From: Schlesneria sp. | GTDB lineage: Bacteria; Planctomycetota; Planctomycetia; Planctomycetales; Planctomycetaceae | Direction: 5' to 3' | DNA length: 64,000 bases | Assembly (NCBI GenBank): GCA_028291515.1 | Contig: JAQGHU010000094.1 | Coordinates: forward strand, 16,688-80,687 | Shown: positions 37,054 through 45,647 of the stretch, piece after piece | Numbering within the stretch: the stretch's first letter is position 1 | Layout: each line of letters starts with the position of its first letter | Made by a program: the position numbers and the translations under genes | Notes under the pieces: model-generated | The model's database searches: none | What the model was told of the DNA's origin: nothing | Seen by the model: only the letters and a program-made list of their open reading frames with translations

Positions 37054-37142
37054 CGTCGGTTGGGCGAACAACGACGCATTCGCGGGGTCTGCTAGTGTGG
37101 CACCCTTGCTCACGATTTCGGTGAGCAAAACCGCACCCGGTG

Positions 37143-39443
37143 CTACGCGTTGTTCCCGTCTGCAACTCGAAGCTTCCTGGCAGCGGAGACCATGTTGGTG
37201 AGTGCCGGTATTACCTCTTCCCACTGACGTGTCTTCAAGCCGCAATCAGGATTGACCCACAGCCGTTCCGGCGGAATCCGCTTGGCTGCTTTCTTCATCA
37301 GCGCAATGATCTGCTCTTCGCTGGGAATGTTGGGCGAATGGATGTCGTAAACCCCGGGGCCGATCTGGTTGGGGTAGTTGAAGGTCTCGAACACCTCCAA
37401 CAATTCCATATCGGAACGCGATGTTTCGATGGTGATCGCATCCGCGTCCATCTGAGCAATCGCTTCGATGATGTCATTGAATTCCGAATAGCACATGTGG
37501 GTGTGAATCTGCGTCTCATCCGCCACTCCGTTCGCGCAAATGCGATAGGAGTCCACCGCCCAGGTAAGGTATTCCTGCCACTGCGAGCGTCGTAGCGGCA
37601 GACCCTCACGGAGAGCGGCTTCGTCAATCTGAATGATCTGCACTCCGGCCTGTTCCAGATCGAGGACTTCCTCGCGAATGGCTAACGCCAGTTGTTGGCA
37701 GGACACCGATCGCGGTTGATCGTCGCGGACGAAGGACCAGTTCAAGATTGTGACCGGCCCAGTCAGCATCCCTTTCATCGGCTTCTTCGTCAGCGATTGA
37801 GCGTACTTGATCCACTTGACGGTCATCGCTTTCGGACGGCTGATGTCGCCAAACAGAATCGGCGGCTTGACGCAGCGAGAGCCATATGACTGAACCCAGC
37901 CGAGTGTACTGAACGCATACCCATCCAGCTGTTCACCAAAGTACTCGACCATGTCGTTCCGTTCGGCTTCGCCATGGACAAACACGTCGAGTCCCAGTGC
38001 TTCCTGTTCACGCACGCAGCGGGCAATCTCGTTCTGCATCGCTACGCGATACGTGGCTTCGTCGATCGTTCCCGCTTTGAATTGACTTCGAGCCCGGCGG
38101 ATTTCGGAGGTTTGAGGAAACGATCCGATCGTCGTGGTCGGATACCTCGGCAGCTTGAGGATTTCCGCTTGTTTGGCGGCTCGCTGGGTAAACGAACTCT
38201 TTCGCTGACCCAGTTGCCCAGTGATCCCGGCGACGGCGGCTTTCACGGTGGGATTATTGACTCGAGGCGATTGACGACGCGACTGAATCGCGGTCCGATT
38301 GGCATCCAGTTGCGCTCGCACGGCATCGCGCCCGTCGTTCAACGCCGACTTCAAGGTGCGAAGTTCCTCCAGCTTCTGCTTCGCAAACGCCAGCCATGAC
38401 TTGATCTCGCCGTCCAGCTTCTGTTCGCTATCGAGGTCCACCGGGACGTGCAGCAGCGAGCATGACGGAGCGATCCAGAGTCGGTCCCCCAATTGCTTTG
38501 CTACAGGTTCCAACCAGTCGAGTATCGCGTGAAGATCGGCCTTCCAAATGTTGCGACCGTTGATGACCCCTAACGAAAGCACGCGATCGGCCGGTAGCTG
38601 TTCGATCAATACCTGGACCTCATCACGAGCATTCACCGCGTCCAGATGAACGCCGGCCACCGGCAGGCCTGCCACCAAGGGAAGGTTTTCCAGCAGCGGT
38701 CCAAAGTATGTCGTCAACAAGAGTTTAGTCCTGCTGGAGCTCAATGACTGGTACGCCGTCTCGAAAGCCTGCTTCCACGCCGGTTCCAGTTCGGTGACCA
38801 GGATCGATTCGTCGATCTGAACCCATTCGACCCCTTCGCATCCAATCGCCTCCAGCAACTGCTGATACACCGGCAGCAATTTCGGCAGCAGCGACAATCT
38901 GTCCGAATCATCCTTCTCCTTGCCGAGCGCGAGGTATGTGACTGGCCCGATGATGACGGGCTTGACGTTGACACCCAAAGCCTTGGCTTCGCGAATCTGC
39001 TCGATCAGACGGGAAGCGTCCAAAGCAAACGTGGTGTCGCCCCGGAATTCAGGAACGATGTAGTGGTAGTTCGTATCGAACCATTTGGTCATCTCTCCTG
39101 CTGCAACACCGTCGGGGTTGTCGCTGCCAGTGGCCGCAGGTGCCGATCGACCACGGGCGACGCGGAAATAGTTATCCAAGACATCGCCGTGATAGCCACG
39201 AACGCGTTCGGGAAGGTTTCCGAGCGTAAAGCTCATGTCGAGCATCTGGTCGTAAAACGAAAAGTCGCCGACTGGAATGAAATCGATACCATGCTGGGCA
39301 TTCCAATTCAGACGACGCAGATCAGCACCGACAGCCTTCAACTGGTCCCGCGACGATTGCCCCTTCCAATAAGCTTCTTGAGCAAACTTGAGCTCCCGGT
39401 CTGCTCCGATTCGTGGAAATCCAAGGTTGTGCGTTCTGACCAT
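37143..39443 (-). CDS. metE: Cobalamin-independent methionine synthase
   Basis: 766 residues, the standard length. The enzyme transfers a methyl group from 5-methyltetrahydropteroyltri-L-glutamate to homocysteine to make methionine. The N-terminal domain begins [26 protein letters not shown]. The C-terminal domain begins about residue 435 ([25 protein letters not shown]). Zinc-binding residues are visible: HMCYSEFND (His and Cys) and [11 protein letters not shown] (Cys near 725). The gene is divergent from metR, with 137 bases between the start codons. Regulation by MetR is the expected mode. The start ATG is at 39443. Confidence 0.97.
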   Translation of the reverse strand: MVRTHNLGFPRIGADRELKFAQEAYWKGQSSRDQLKAVGADLRRLNWNAQHGIDFIPVGDFSFYDQMLDMSFTLGNLPERVRGYHGDVLDNYFRVARGRSAPAATGSDNPDGVAAGEMTKWFDTNYHYIVPEFRGDTTFALDASRLIEQIREAKALGVNVKPVIIGPVTYLALGKEKDDSDRLSLLPKLLPVYQQLLEAIGCEGVEWVQIDESILVTELEPAWKQAFETAYQSLSSSRTKLLLTTYFGPLLENLPLVAGLPVAGVHLDAVNARDEVQVLIEQLPADRVLSLGVINGRNIWKADLHAILDWLEPVAKQLGDRLWIAPSCSLLHVPVDLDSEQKLDGEIKSWLAFAKQKLEELRTLKSALNDGRDAVRAQLDANRTAIQSRRQSPRVNNPTVKAAVAGITGQLGQRKSSFTQRAAKQAEILKLPRYPTTTIGSFPQTSEIRRARSQFKAGTIDEATYRVAMQNEIARCVREQEALGLDVFVHGEAERNDMVEYFGEQLDGYAFSTLGWVQSYGSRCVKPPILFGDISRPKAMTVKWIKYAQSLTKKPMKGMLTGPVTILNWSFVRDDQPRSVSCQQLALAIREEVLDLEQAGVQIIQIDEAALREGLPLRRSQWQEYLTWAVDSYRICANGVADETQIHTHMCYSEFNDIIEAIAQMDADAITIETSRSDMELLEVFETFNYPNQIGPGVYDIHSPNIPSEEQIIALMKKAAKRIPPERLWVNPDCGLKTRQWEEVIPALTNMVSAARKLRVADGNNA

Positions 39444-39527
39444 GGCGAGACCTTCTTTTTCTGACGTTTGGCGTGAGGCAGATGATCGATGGGGCCAAGT
39501 CTAGTACTTTCGATCCATTACGAAAAA

Positions 39528-39540
39528 TGATACTTTTTCA
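39528..39540. promoter_or_regulatory. Candidate MetR box between metE and metR
   Basis: TGATACTTTTTCA differs from the MetR consensus TGAANNNNNTTCA at one position and sits between the divergent starts at 39443 and 39581. LysR-type regulators of metE usually bind such sites and autoregulate. A single site found by eye; moderate confidence. Confidence 0.5.
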
Positions 39541-39580
39541 CATATCCATAACTTCCGCTCATGCATCGCAAGGCTCGAAG

Positions 39581-40483
39581 ATGTCGACCATTGAACGCAT
39601 TCACTTGGAAATCATCAGGGCCATCGATCGGTTGGGATCGGTGACAGCGGCAGCAGAATCGCTGCATGTGACTCAACCCGCTTTAAGTCATTCCATTCGC
39701 AAACTGGAAGAATCGCTAGGCCTGGAAATCTGGACGCGGGAAGGCCGATCGCTGCGATTGACGCAAGGGGGCGAGCATCTGTTATCCGTCGCCAATCGCT
39801 TGTTGCCTCAATTCGAAAGAGCGGAACGACAACTCGAACAGTTCGCTCAAGGGGAACGCGGCACGCTGCGAATCGGTATGGAATGTCACCCTTGCTATCA
39901 ATGGCTGCTGAAGATCGCGGCCCCATTTCTGAAAGCCTGGCCCGGAGTCGACCTCGACGTCATTCAGAAATTCCAGTTCGGCGGCATCGATGCCTTGTAT
40001 GCCAATGACATCGACGTGCTGGTCACGCCCGACCCGCTGAAGAAGCCGGGGCTTCTGTTTGAACCTGTGTTTGACTACGAACAGGTTCTAGTCGTTGGCA
40101 GGGACCATCCACTACGAAAAGCAAAGTATGTCGAGCCAGAGCAACTGATTGACGAGACCCTCATCACCTATCCCGTCTCCGTGGATCGCCTGGATATCTT
40201 CAGTCTGTTCCTGACTCCAGGTGGGGTCATCCCCAAGAGACACAAGCTTATTGAAACGACAGACATCATCCTGCAGATGGTCGCCTGCGGCCGCGGCGTG
40301 GCTGCCCTGCCAAGATGGCTCGTGAAAGAACAGCAAGCACGATTTGATCTGTTCCCGATCCGACTGGGCAAGCAGGGAATCGCCAAGCAGATTTTTCTCG
40401 GCCTGCGAATCAAAGATCTGGAGATCGACTACATCAAGGCCTTCATCGAAATCGCTCGTTCCAGCAAGTCGTTGGCCAAGTGA
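39581..40483 (+). CDS. metR: LysR-family regulator, MetR-like
   Basis: A 300-residue LysR-type regulator. The N-terminal winged helix-turn-helix reads IRAIDRLGSVTAAAESLHVTQPALSHSIRKLEESLGLEIWTREGRSLRLTQGG. The effector-binding domain spans about residues 90-295 (GTLRIGMECHPCYQWLLKIAAPFL). The CHPCYQWL wording is typical of MetR, which senses homocysteine. Its position divergent from metE supports the name. The ATG at 39581 is chosen because the HTH starts directly after it; the frame is open to 39473. There is no convincing Shine-Dalgarno (AAGGCTCGAAG lies just upstream). Confidence 0.93.
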   Translation: MSTIERIHLEIIRAIDRLGSVTAAAESLHVTQPALSHSIRKLEESLGLEIWTREGRSLRLTQGGEHLLSVANRLLPQFERAERQLEQFAQGERGTLRIGMECHPCYQWLLKIAAPFLKAWPGVDLDVIQKFQFGGIDALYANDIDVLVTPDPLKKPGLLFEPVFDYEQVLVVGRDHPLRKAKYVEPEQLIDETLITYPVSVDRLDIFSLFLTPGGVIPKRHKLIETTDIILQMVACGRGVAALPRWLVKEQQARFDLFPIRLGKQGIAKQIFLGLRIKDLEIDYIKAFIEIARSSKSLAK

Positions 40484-40566
40484 CGCGAATGGCCTGAACC
40501 ACCAATTGGCCTTCGGTGGAGTCTCCTGATTGCGACAAATCAATTGCTGTCCAAAGCGCCGGGAAT

Positions 40567-40587
40567 GGAAAAGGGGGCAGGTCCATT
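40567..40587 (+). repeat. Solo REP-like sequence of the RAYT family
   Basis: GGAAAAGGGGGCAGGTCCAT wording, one mismatch from the terminal sequence of the RAYT element at 43758 and 44526. It lies between the metR and methyltransferase 3' ends. A single copy away from a transposase fits a dispersed REP. Confidence 0.7.
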
Positions 40588-40647
40588 TACAAAGTGCGAT
40601 GCAGTCCTCACCCAGTCGGTCGTCGTTCACGAAATCGCTAAGTCATG

Positions 40648-41832
40648 TCATTGATCATCAGATCTTAAGCCTGTCAGCCGTGACTTGATTGCATCCCCGT
40701 CAGGTTCGCCGTGGCCAGTTTCCCAAGCCTTCCGCTCTTCGACCTCATTCCAGTTCACATACGGTTCCGCGGCCTTCTTGCGGAGCAGCGAATAATCTGA
40801 CTGATCCCAATTTGGGTGAACGGAGTCGACTTCCAACCAGTGGCGTATGGCCAACTGAATTGTGTTTCGAAGCGTGGGTAGATCCCGAATCAATAGATAG
40901 CCACCGTTTCGGAGTTGATTCCAAACGTCCATCAATTCAAAAAGCGTCCATTCATTCGATTCGTCGATAATAATCAAGTCGCACAGACGGTCGGGAGACG
41001 CGTTTTCGACCTGTGTGTTTTCCGAATGCTTGCTGATCGTGAAAACCGGCGTTCCAATCTGCTCACGGATTCTCGTTGCGAAACCGTTCGGTCCCCACAC
41101 TGCAACGATTGGGGCAACGTCCGCGGTGTGCGTCGAAGCCAAGAGCTTTTCGAGGTCTGGGAAAATGCGACCGCTTCCGATTGGTCGAAGTCGCCTCTTA
41201 ACGATGCTGATATTCGATTGATTGCAGTTCATTGTGAGGGATTCCACGTCGCCCGCACACATTGAAGCCAAATGGGTTACGTACAGGAAGTCTCTGTGCC
41301 GACGAGTGTCATGGAACATTAAATGGCCGCCTGGAACCAGGGCACTCCAACTGGAGATCGCGAACGGAAGTCGGAGTTCATCCACACCGTCTACAAATAC
41401 AAAGTCGTAGTGGCTATCGCAGGGAATGCTGCTGAGTGTGCGAAAGTCGACTGTTGATGTAATTCCGAGAAGTGCCAGGTTGGATTTCGTGCGTTCAATC
41501 CATTCCAGGCTGGTGTCAACTGAAATCATCTTTCCAGTGGAATAAGCTCGAAGTACCTGCGTGCTGGCACCAACGCCAAACTCTAGGATTTGCGCCGAGG
41601 TGGCAGCAAATTGAGAAAGGACGATTGCATCCTCACGAGAAATGTCACCGATGTATGGAATCAACTTTGTTTCACTCGTTCTTCGACGCTTCAGGTATCC
41701 TCTTAGTTTCTTCTCTAGATCCGCAATCTCCTTCTGTTGCTTTTCGAGTCGATTAACAAGATCCGGACTGGTTCGGTCCAGAAATAGTTCCTGGCACCTT
41801 TTCTTGACCGGTCTCGAAAACATCGTCCGCAT
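40648..41832 (-). CDS. Class I methyltransferase-like protein with coiled-coil N-terminus
   Basis: A 394-residue protein. Residues 20-55 are a charged coiled coil (LEKQQKEIADLEKKLRGYLKRRR). From about residue 58 a SAM-methyltransferase fold follows: PYIGDISREDAIVL, ILEFGVGAST (motif I), KMISVDTSLEW (motif II), DFVFVDGVDE (motif IV), LVPGGHLMFHD. The C-terminal 180 residues form a second region with LCDLIIIDESNEW and a GGYLLIRD echo, perhaps a half-duplicated Rossmann fold. The target is unknown. A broken copy of part of it lies at 44531-44817. It is the last gene in the RHS tip/Sel1 group on this strand; a role there is possible but unproven. Confidence 0.75.
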   Translation of the reverse strand: MRTMFSRPVKKRCQELFLDRTSPDLVNRLEKQQKEIADLEKKLRGYLKRRRTSETKLIPYIGDISREDAIVLSQFAATSAQILEFGVGASTQVLRAYSTGKMISVDTSLEWIERTKSNLALLGITSTVDFRTLSSIPCDSHYDFVFVDGVDELRLPFAISSWSALVPGGHLMFHDTRRHRDFLYVTHLASMCAGDVESLTMNCNQSNISIVKRRLRPIGSGRIFPDLEKLLASTHTADVAPIVAVWGPNGFATRIREQIGTPVFTISKHSENTQVENASPDRLCDLIIIDESNEWTLFELMDVWNQLRNGGYLLIRDLPTLRNTIQLAIRHWLEVDSVHPNWDQSDYSLLRKKAAEPYVNWNEVEERKAWETGHGEPDGDAIKSRLTGLRSDDQ

Positions 41833-41932
41833 CTTCGCAAGGTGTCCCCATCCACCTAAGATAACGAACGGTGCCTCACGCGCAAAAAAAAACGTGCCGA
41901 ACAGTGTTAGGCCTGTCCCTTTGTTTGCCCGG

Positions 41933-42715
41933 CTATCGCGCTAGTTGTGCTAACCTCTCCTCAAGTTCATTTGCCTTTCGAGCATTCTTTCGAACACCAA
42001 TTCCGGTCGCAAAACACTTCGCCAAGTTGTGCATAGCCACAAGGTCGTTGGATGCAGTAGCTCGCTTCAAGTACTCTGCGCCTTCCCGAGGGCTCAGAAC
42101 AGATAGAGATCCAAAACAAAGAAGATGTCCAAGATTTGCCATGGAAGGAATGTCTCCACGGCCTGCAGCTTCACGATACCATTTTATTGCCTCCTCTTCA
42201 TTTCGGGCAGTTCCAATACCTTCGTCGTAAATCAGGGCAAGGTTAAACTGAGATTCTACAATTCCCTGAATAGCTGCGCGTAAAAACCATTGGCGCGCGA
42301 TAGATGTACTGCGCTTCGCTCCGTTTCCTGTCAAATATAGATACCCAAGATTGTGTTGAGAATCGGCAAATCCCGCAGTTGCGGCACGACGGTACCATTT
42401 TGCAGCCATGGCAGCATCCCGGCTCACTCCCGTCCCGTGTTCGTAAAATACACCAATGTTGTGCATCGCGTCTAAACAGCCATGCTGTGCCGCCTTAGTG
42501 TACCACTCAGCAGCTTTCTTCAAGCTTCGTCGAACTCCATCACCCAACTCATAGCACAAGGCCACGTCATATTCGGCCTCGTAATTACCAGCTCGTGCCA
42601 ACGACATCAGAATCCCAAAAGCTTCGCGATGCTTTGGTCGAGATAATGGATCCGAGATCACCTTCCTGGAACGTCGCAACAGAATTGCGGAGTCATGAGG
42701 AGTGTGTTGTTTCAT
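41933..42715 (-). CDS. Sel1-repeat protein, candidate immunity partner of the orphan RHS tip
   Basis: A 260-residue protein made of about six Sel1 (SLR) repeats of about 36 residues, for example EAEYDVALCYELGDGVRRSLKKAAEWYTKAAQ and AMHNIGVFYEHGTGVSRDAAMAAKWYRRAAT. Sel1 repeats form superhelical protein-binding surfaces. No signal peptide is present, so it is cytoplasmic. It begins 25 bases after the stop of the orphan RHS tip on the same strand, with AAGGTGATG as ribosome site. In polymorphic-toxin loci, small repeat proteins in this place can act as immunity proteins, so this is a reasonable guess from context only. Confidence 0.85.
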   Translation of the reverse strand: MKQHTPHDSAILLRRSRKVISDPLSRPKHREAFGILMSLARAGNYEAEYDVALCYELGDGVRRSLKKAAEWYTKAAQHGCLDAMHNIGVFYEHGTGVSRDAAMAAKWYRRAATAGFADSQHNLGYLYLTGNGAKRSTSIARQWFLRAAIQGIVESQFNLALIYDEGIGTARNEEEAIKWYREAAGRGDIPSMANLGHLLCFGSLSVLSPREGAEYLKRATASNDLVAMHNLAKCFATGIGVRKNARKANELEERLAQLAR

Positions 42716-42740
42716 CGCATCACCTTAGAAGTATGAATCG

Positions 42741-43793
42741 TCATTCAGTACCAGGCAATCCAACAGGAACTAAACATGCTAGACCGCACGCGGTATACAC
42801 TACGCCACATTCCGCGAGAGAAAGATATAACACCCTATTGGCGAGAGTGATATCCTCGGAGTTGCGCGCTCCTCCTAATTGGAACTCGTGTGTTTCTTCG
42901 GCCGAATCAACACAATCATCAAAATCCACAGCGCAGGCAGCCTCGCAACTAACAAGGAAGAATATCTTCAAGAAACCGCGATCGCATCCACCTTTTCGTT
43001 TTCGAGGTTGTTTCTTTATCCAGTTCGGCTTTTGACGTTGCTTCGTGGTGGGTCGCCCTGACCTCGGCTTTGTGTGCTTGTCGCTTGTGCTAGGACGTGC
43101 TCCTTTCGTGTGTTCCTCAAGTCCAAATGGGTCATAAGAGTCAAGTGGACTACTTGAGACATACTCATAGAGATTACTTGAATCAGCCCAGTAGCCAATT
43201 GGATCACGTCGAAGCCAGAATCCTGTTGTGGGGTGGAGTATGCGATTACGCGCGTCAAATAGACAAATATCCGATGATATGGTGCGGTGGCCAGAATACA
43301 GGAAATCCCAAACCAATCCGGAACGAGCTAGAGGAGCAAAAGAAGCTGTCAAGAACACAGGTGTTCCATAGGCTGAATACGAGTAGCGTTCAGAGACGCT
43401 GCCTATTGTGTCGATGACTGCGACGGTATTCCAGTTTGAATCCTGAAGCCCGTGGAGTCGTTCGTCCAATGTGCCACCACCGGTGGTATCTCGATCGCGT
43501 AGCACGATGTCGTCGACATATCTCTGTCCCCAGACCTGCTGCTGCTCCGGGGTCGCAGAATCGGGACTTGTCCCAATGCGTTCTTCGACCGACTGCCAAT
43601 CGGAAGTGAAGTAGCAGTGTCGCGTTTCTGAGAGCGTTCCCCCTGCGAAGCTTTGCCGATTTACCAGAAACATGCGAGCGTCAAAGATGTTCTGCTGAAC
43701 GGTATTCGTCGATGCCGTGTCGACGAGCTTGACCAGTCGATTCCAGGCATCGAATGCGGAAAAGGGGACAGGTCCATTTAGGAGTTGTTTCAT
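42741..43793 (-). pseudogene. Orphan RHS C-terminal tip, possibly coupled to the RAYT gene
   Basis: From 43757 down, the frame matches the end of an RHS core (FDAWNRLVKLVD, WGQRYVDDIVLRDRD, RYSYSAYGTPVFL, RNRILHPTTGFWLRRDPIG) and ends with YDPFGLEE, the DPxGL boundary, then a tip of about 125 residues. The tip is basic at first (KPRSGRPTTKQRQKPNWIKKQPRKRKGG), then hydrophobic and Cys-rich; I do not recognise it. The 5' part of the RHS gene is gone, cut at the RAYT element end. An ATG at 43793 overlaps the RAYT stop (ATGA) and reads through the REP-like end into the RHS frame without a stop, so a short fusion protein could be made. The 2106-residue RHS at 45583-51903 is the likely recipient of such tips by recombination. 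Confidence 0.78.
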
Positions 43794-44526
43794 TGGGGAT
43801 TGCGAGGTCTGCCTCGTGGGCGAAGGGTGGATTGGAGGCCGAGTTGGTGGGTGGTCTGTTCGATCCAGGTGGAAGAGCCATAGGGCTGGCCGCGTAAGAC
43901 ACAGCGGCGGAGCGACTGCAACTCGGCGTCGGATTGCGGTTCGTTGACCAGTTCCGCCCAGCGGCGAGGCCGTGGCATGGGCCAAGCACCCAGCAGGCGG
44001 CGCTGGTTGACGGTTCCTTGCTCGCGTCGCCAGAGGCTGGACCATTGCCAGTCTTCCGCTCGCTGCACCAGATTGGCTCGCAGCGCATTGCGTTCGACGT
44101 ACCGCGCCACCTGGTAGAAGTAATCGTCCGTCTCGACGGGGAACGACTTGAAGCGTCCCTGATACACGTGTCCTTCACCGACCCGCCGCTTGTGCTTCTG
44201 CCAGCGAGTCACGTGAGTGACCGACAGCCGCTGCATGAACGCCGCCAGGTCTCCGTCGCTCTCGGGCCATAAGAGGAGATGCCAGTGGTTGGGCATCACG
44301 CAATATGAGCAGATTCGCATCGGTTGTTTGACCAGGGTCTCCTCGATCACGTCTTCAAACGCGGCGTAATCGGCCGGCTTGTCAAACAACCGCTGCCGCC
44401 CCACGCCTCGATTGAGCACATGAAACACCATCCCACCCGGAGTGATTCGACTGGTTCTTGGCATGATGCCACAAGACGCTACCAGCCCTCGAACTCCCTG
44501 TCAATAATGGACCTGTCCCCTTTTCC
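43758..44526 (-). mobile_element. RAYT element with REP-like inverted ends
   Basis: GGAAAAGGGGACAGGTCCAT at 43758 and its reverse complement ending at 44526 face each other and bracket the RAYT gene at 43790-44464. The element lies between a truncated RHS tip and a truncated methyltransferase fragment, with both truncations abutting the element ends, so it marks a recombination junction. Related solo sequences occur at 40567 and around 45046, and a partial one at about 18538. Confidence 0.82.
43790..44464 (-). CDS. REP-associated tyrosine transposase (RAYT, IS200/IS605-like)
   Basis: A 224-residue Y1-HUH nuclease. The N-terminus MPRTSRITPGGMVFHVLNRGVGRQRLF is typical for the family. The HUH motif is H60-W-H62 (VMPNHWHLLLWP) and the nucleophile is probably the Tyr in DDYFYQVARYVERN (Tyr115, Tyr117 or Tyr122). 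Such proteins cut and join single-stranded DNA at REP hairpins. Here REP-like sequences flank the gene. The stop codon overlaps an ATG that opens the orphan RHS tip frame. The length and motifs look intact, so it may be active. Confidence 0.93.
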   Translation of the reverse strand: MPRTSRITPGGMVFHVLNRGVGRQRLFDKPADYAAFEDVIEETLVKQPMRICSYCVMPNHWHLLLWPESDGDLAAFMQRLSVTHVTRWQKHKRRVGEGHVYQGRFKSFPVETDDYFYQVARYVERNALRANLVQRAEDWQWSSLWRREQGTVNQRRLLGAWPMPRPRRWAELVNEPQSDAELQSLRRCVLRGQPYGSSTWIEQTTHQLGLQSTLRPRGRPRNPQ

Positions 44527-44530
44527 GCCC

Positions 44531-44817
44531 CGTATTGGCTATCGTAGGAAATGCTGCTGAGTGTGCGAAAGTCGACTGTTGATGTAATTCCAAGAAGCGC
44601 CAGGTTGGATTTTGTGCGTTCAATCCATTCAAGGCTGGTGTCAACTGAAATCATCTTTCCAGTTGAATAAGCTCGAAGTACCTGCGTACTGGCACCGACG
44701 CCAAACTCTAGGATTTGCGCCGAGGTGGCAGCAAATTGAGAAAGGACGATTGCATCCTCACGAGAAATGTCACCGATGTATGGAATCAACTTTGTTTCAC
44801 TCGCTCTTCGACGCTTG
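44531..44817 (-). pseudogene. Fragment of the 40648-41832 methyltransferase
   Basis: About 285 bases nearly identical to about 41411-41695. The translation covers IPYIGDISREDAIVLSQF through TVDFRTLSSI, that is motif I and II of the intact gene. It begins 4 bases after the RAYT element end and diverges at about 44818, so it is truncated on both sides. The few nucleotide differences (for example CCAAGAAGCGCC against CCGAGAAGTGCC) suggest a fairly recent duplication. Confidence 0.88.
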
Positions 44818-45089
44818 CGGGCTAGTGCTTATCGATTCTCCACAGGACAAACGGCGATTTCGTTGCTGTTGGACTTAAAGCAAATGAGCTTCTGCTGCTT
44901 GAACAACTCAACACGGTCATTCTCTGCGGTCAGGTCAACTTGTCCTCTTTCCGCAATGAATCACTTGGACATTTGTCTGGTAGTTCGATCGTAATGCATG
45001 TTTCGACTTCGGCCTCACCCTTTCGTGACCTGTATATGACATAGTAAAGGGGACGAGTGACCTGTCCCCCCTTTTCCGAGCCCCGTAGG
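44818..45089 (-). other. Degenerate coding remnant plus REP-like hairpin
   Basis: Reading the minus strand gives two short protein-like stretches in different frames: CITIELPDKCPSDSLRKEDKL, then FIAERGQVDLTAENDRVELF and on to CPVENR before a stop at about 44831. This looks like the 3' end of a decayed gene with a frameshift; I do not recognise it. Bases 45046-45077 hold AAAGGGGAC-n-GTCCCCCCTTTT, a REP-like hairpin of the same family as the RAYT ends. Confidence 0.5.
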
Positions 45090-45647
45090 TTAGTTCTGTG
45101 TGTCCACGTATTTCGGTTTCGTGATTTTCTCAACGGTTGCCGAATAATAGGTTCCTTGGCCCACAGCGTTCACATTTAACAGAAGATGTATTTTCTCTGG
45201 GCTACCGTCCCCAATACTGAGAATCTGCTCAGTGTTGGTGAGGTCTCGGTCGTTTGAGGGATTCGCCCCTGAGTTCCTGTCGAGCATGATTTCCTCTATT
45301 GTTAGATCTACGATTCCATCATCGTTTGTTGTTCCGTACTCCCAAGGGGACTCCTCCCAATTGCGGCGGTGGTGGTTATCCTGTTCGGTAGATGTAGTAG
45401 CACGGTCGTAGTCGGACTTCATGCCCACGCGGACGTTTGCCGCTGGAGTGCCCGAAGCCGTCTTTACAATCCTTAAACGCACCGCTTGTGAGGTTGTTCT
45501 CATCGGATCACAACCTAAACACAGAAGGCAGACGACAAGTATACTCCCTGTTGATAACCAGCCGAGGGCGCTGCTTCCGATACTACCAACTCGGCCTCGA
45601 CGGCACTGAATTCTTGGTGCAGTCGTCCCAGAGAATGGTGCATGCAT
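45090..45647 (-). CDS. Lipoprotein overlapping the RHS 3' end, candidate immunity protein
   Basis: A 185-residue lipoprotein starting at ATG 45647. The signal peptide ends in a lipobox LCLGC (Cys46) followed by DPM. The mature part is beta-rich (QAVRLRIVKTASGTPAANVRVGM, YGTTNDDGIVDLTIEEIML, IHLLLNVNAVGQGTYYSATVEKI), a fold like carboxypeptidase-regulatory or transthyretin-like domains. The first 65 bases overlap the end of the RHS toxin gene in another frame, so the two are tightly co-expressed. In RHS/CDI systems the gene directly after the toxin tip usually encodes its immunity protein; a membrane-anchored lipoprotein suits a periplasm-acting protease. Family and activity are not proven. 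Confidence 0.75.
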   Translation of the reverse strand: MHAPFSGTTAPRIQCRRGRVGSIGSSALGWLSTGSILVVCLLCLGCDPMRTTSQAVRLRIVKTASGTPAANVRVGMKSDYDRATTSTEQDNHHRRNWEESPWEYGTTNDDGIVDLTIEEIMLDRNSGANPSNDRDLTNTEQILSIGDGSPEKIHLLLNVNAVGQGTYYSATVEKITKPKYVDTQN

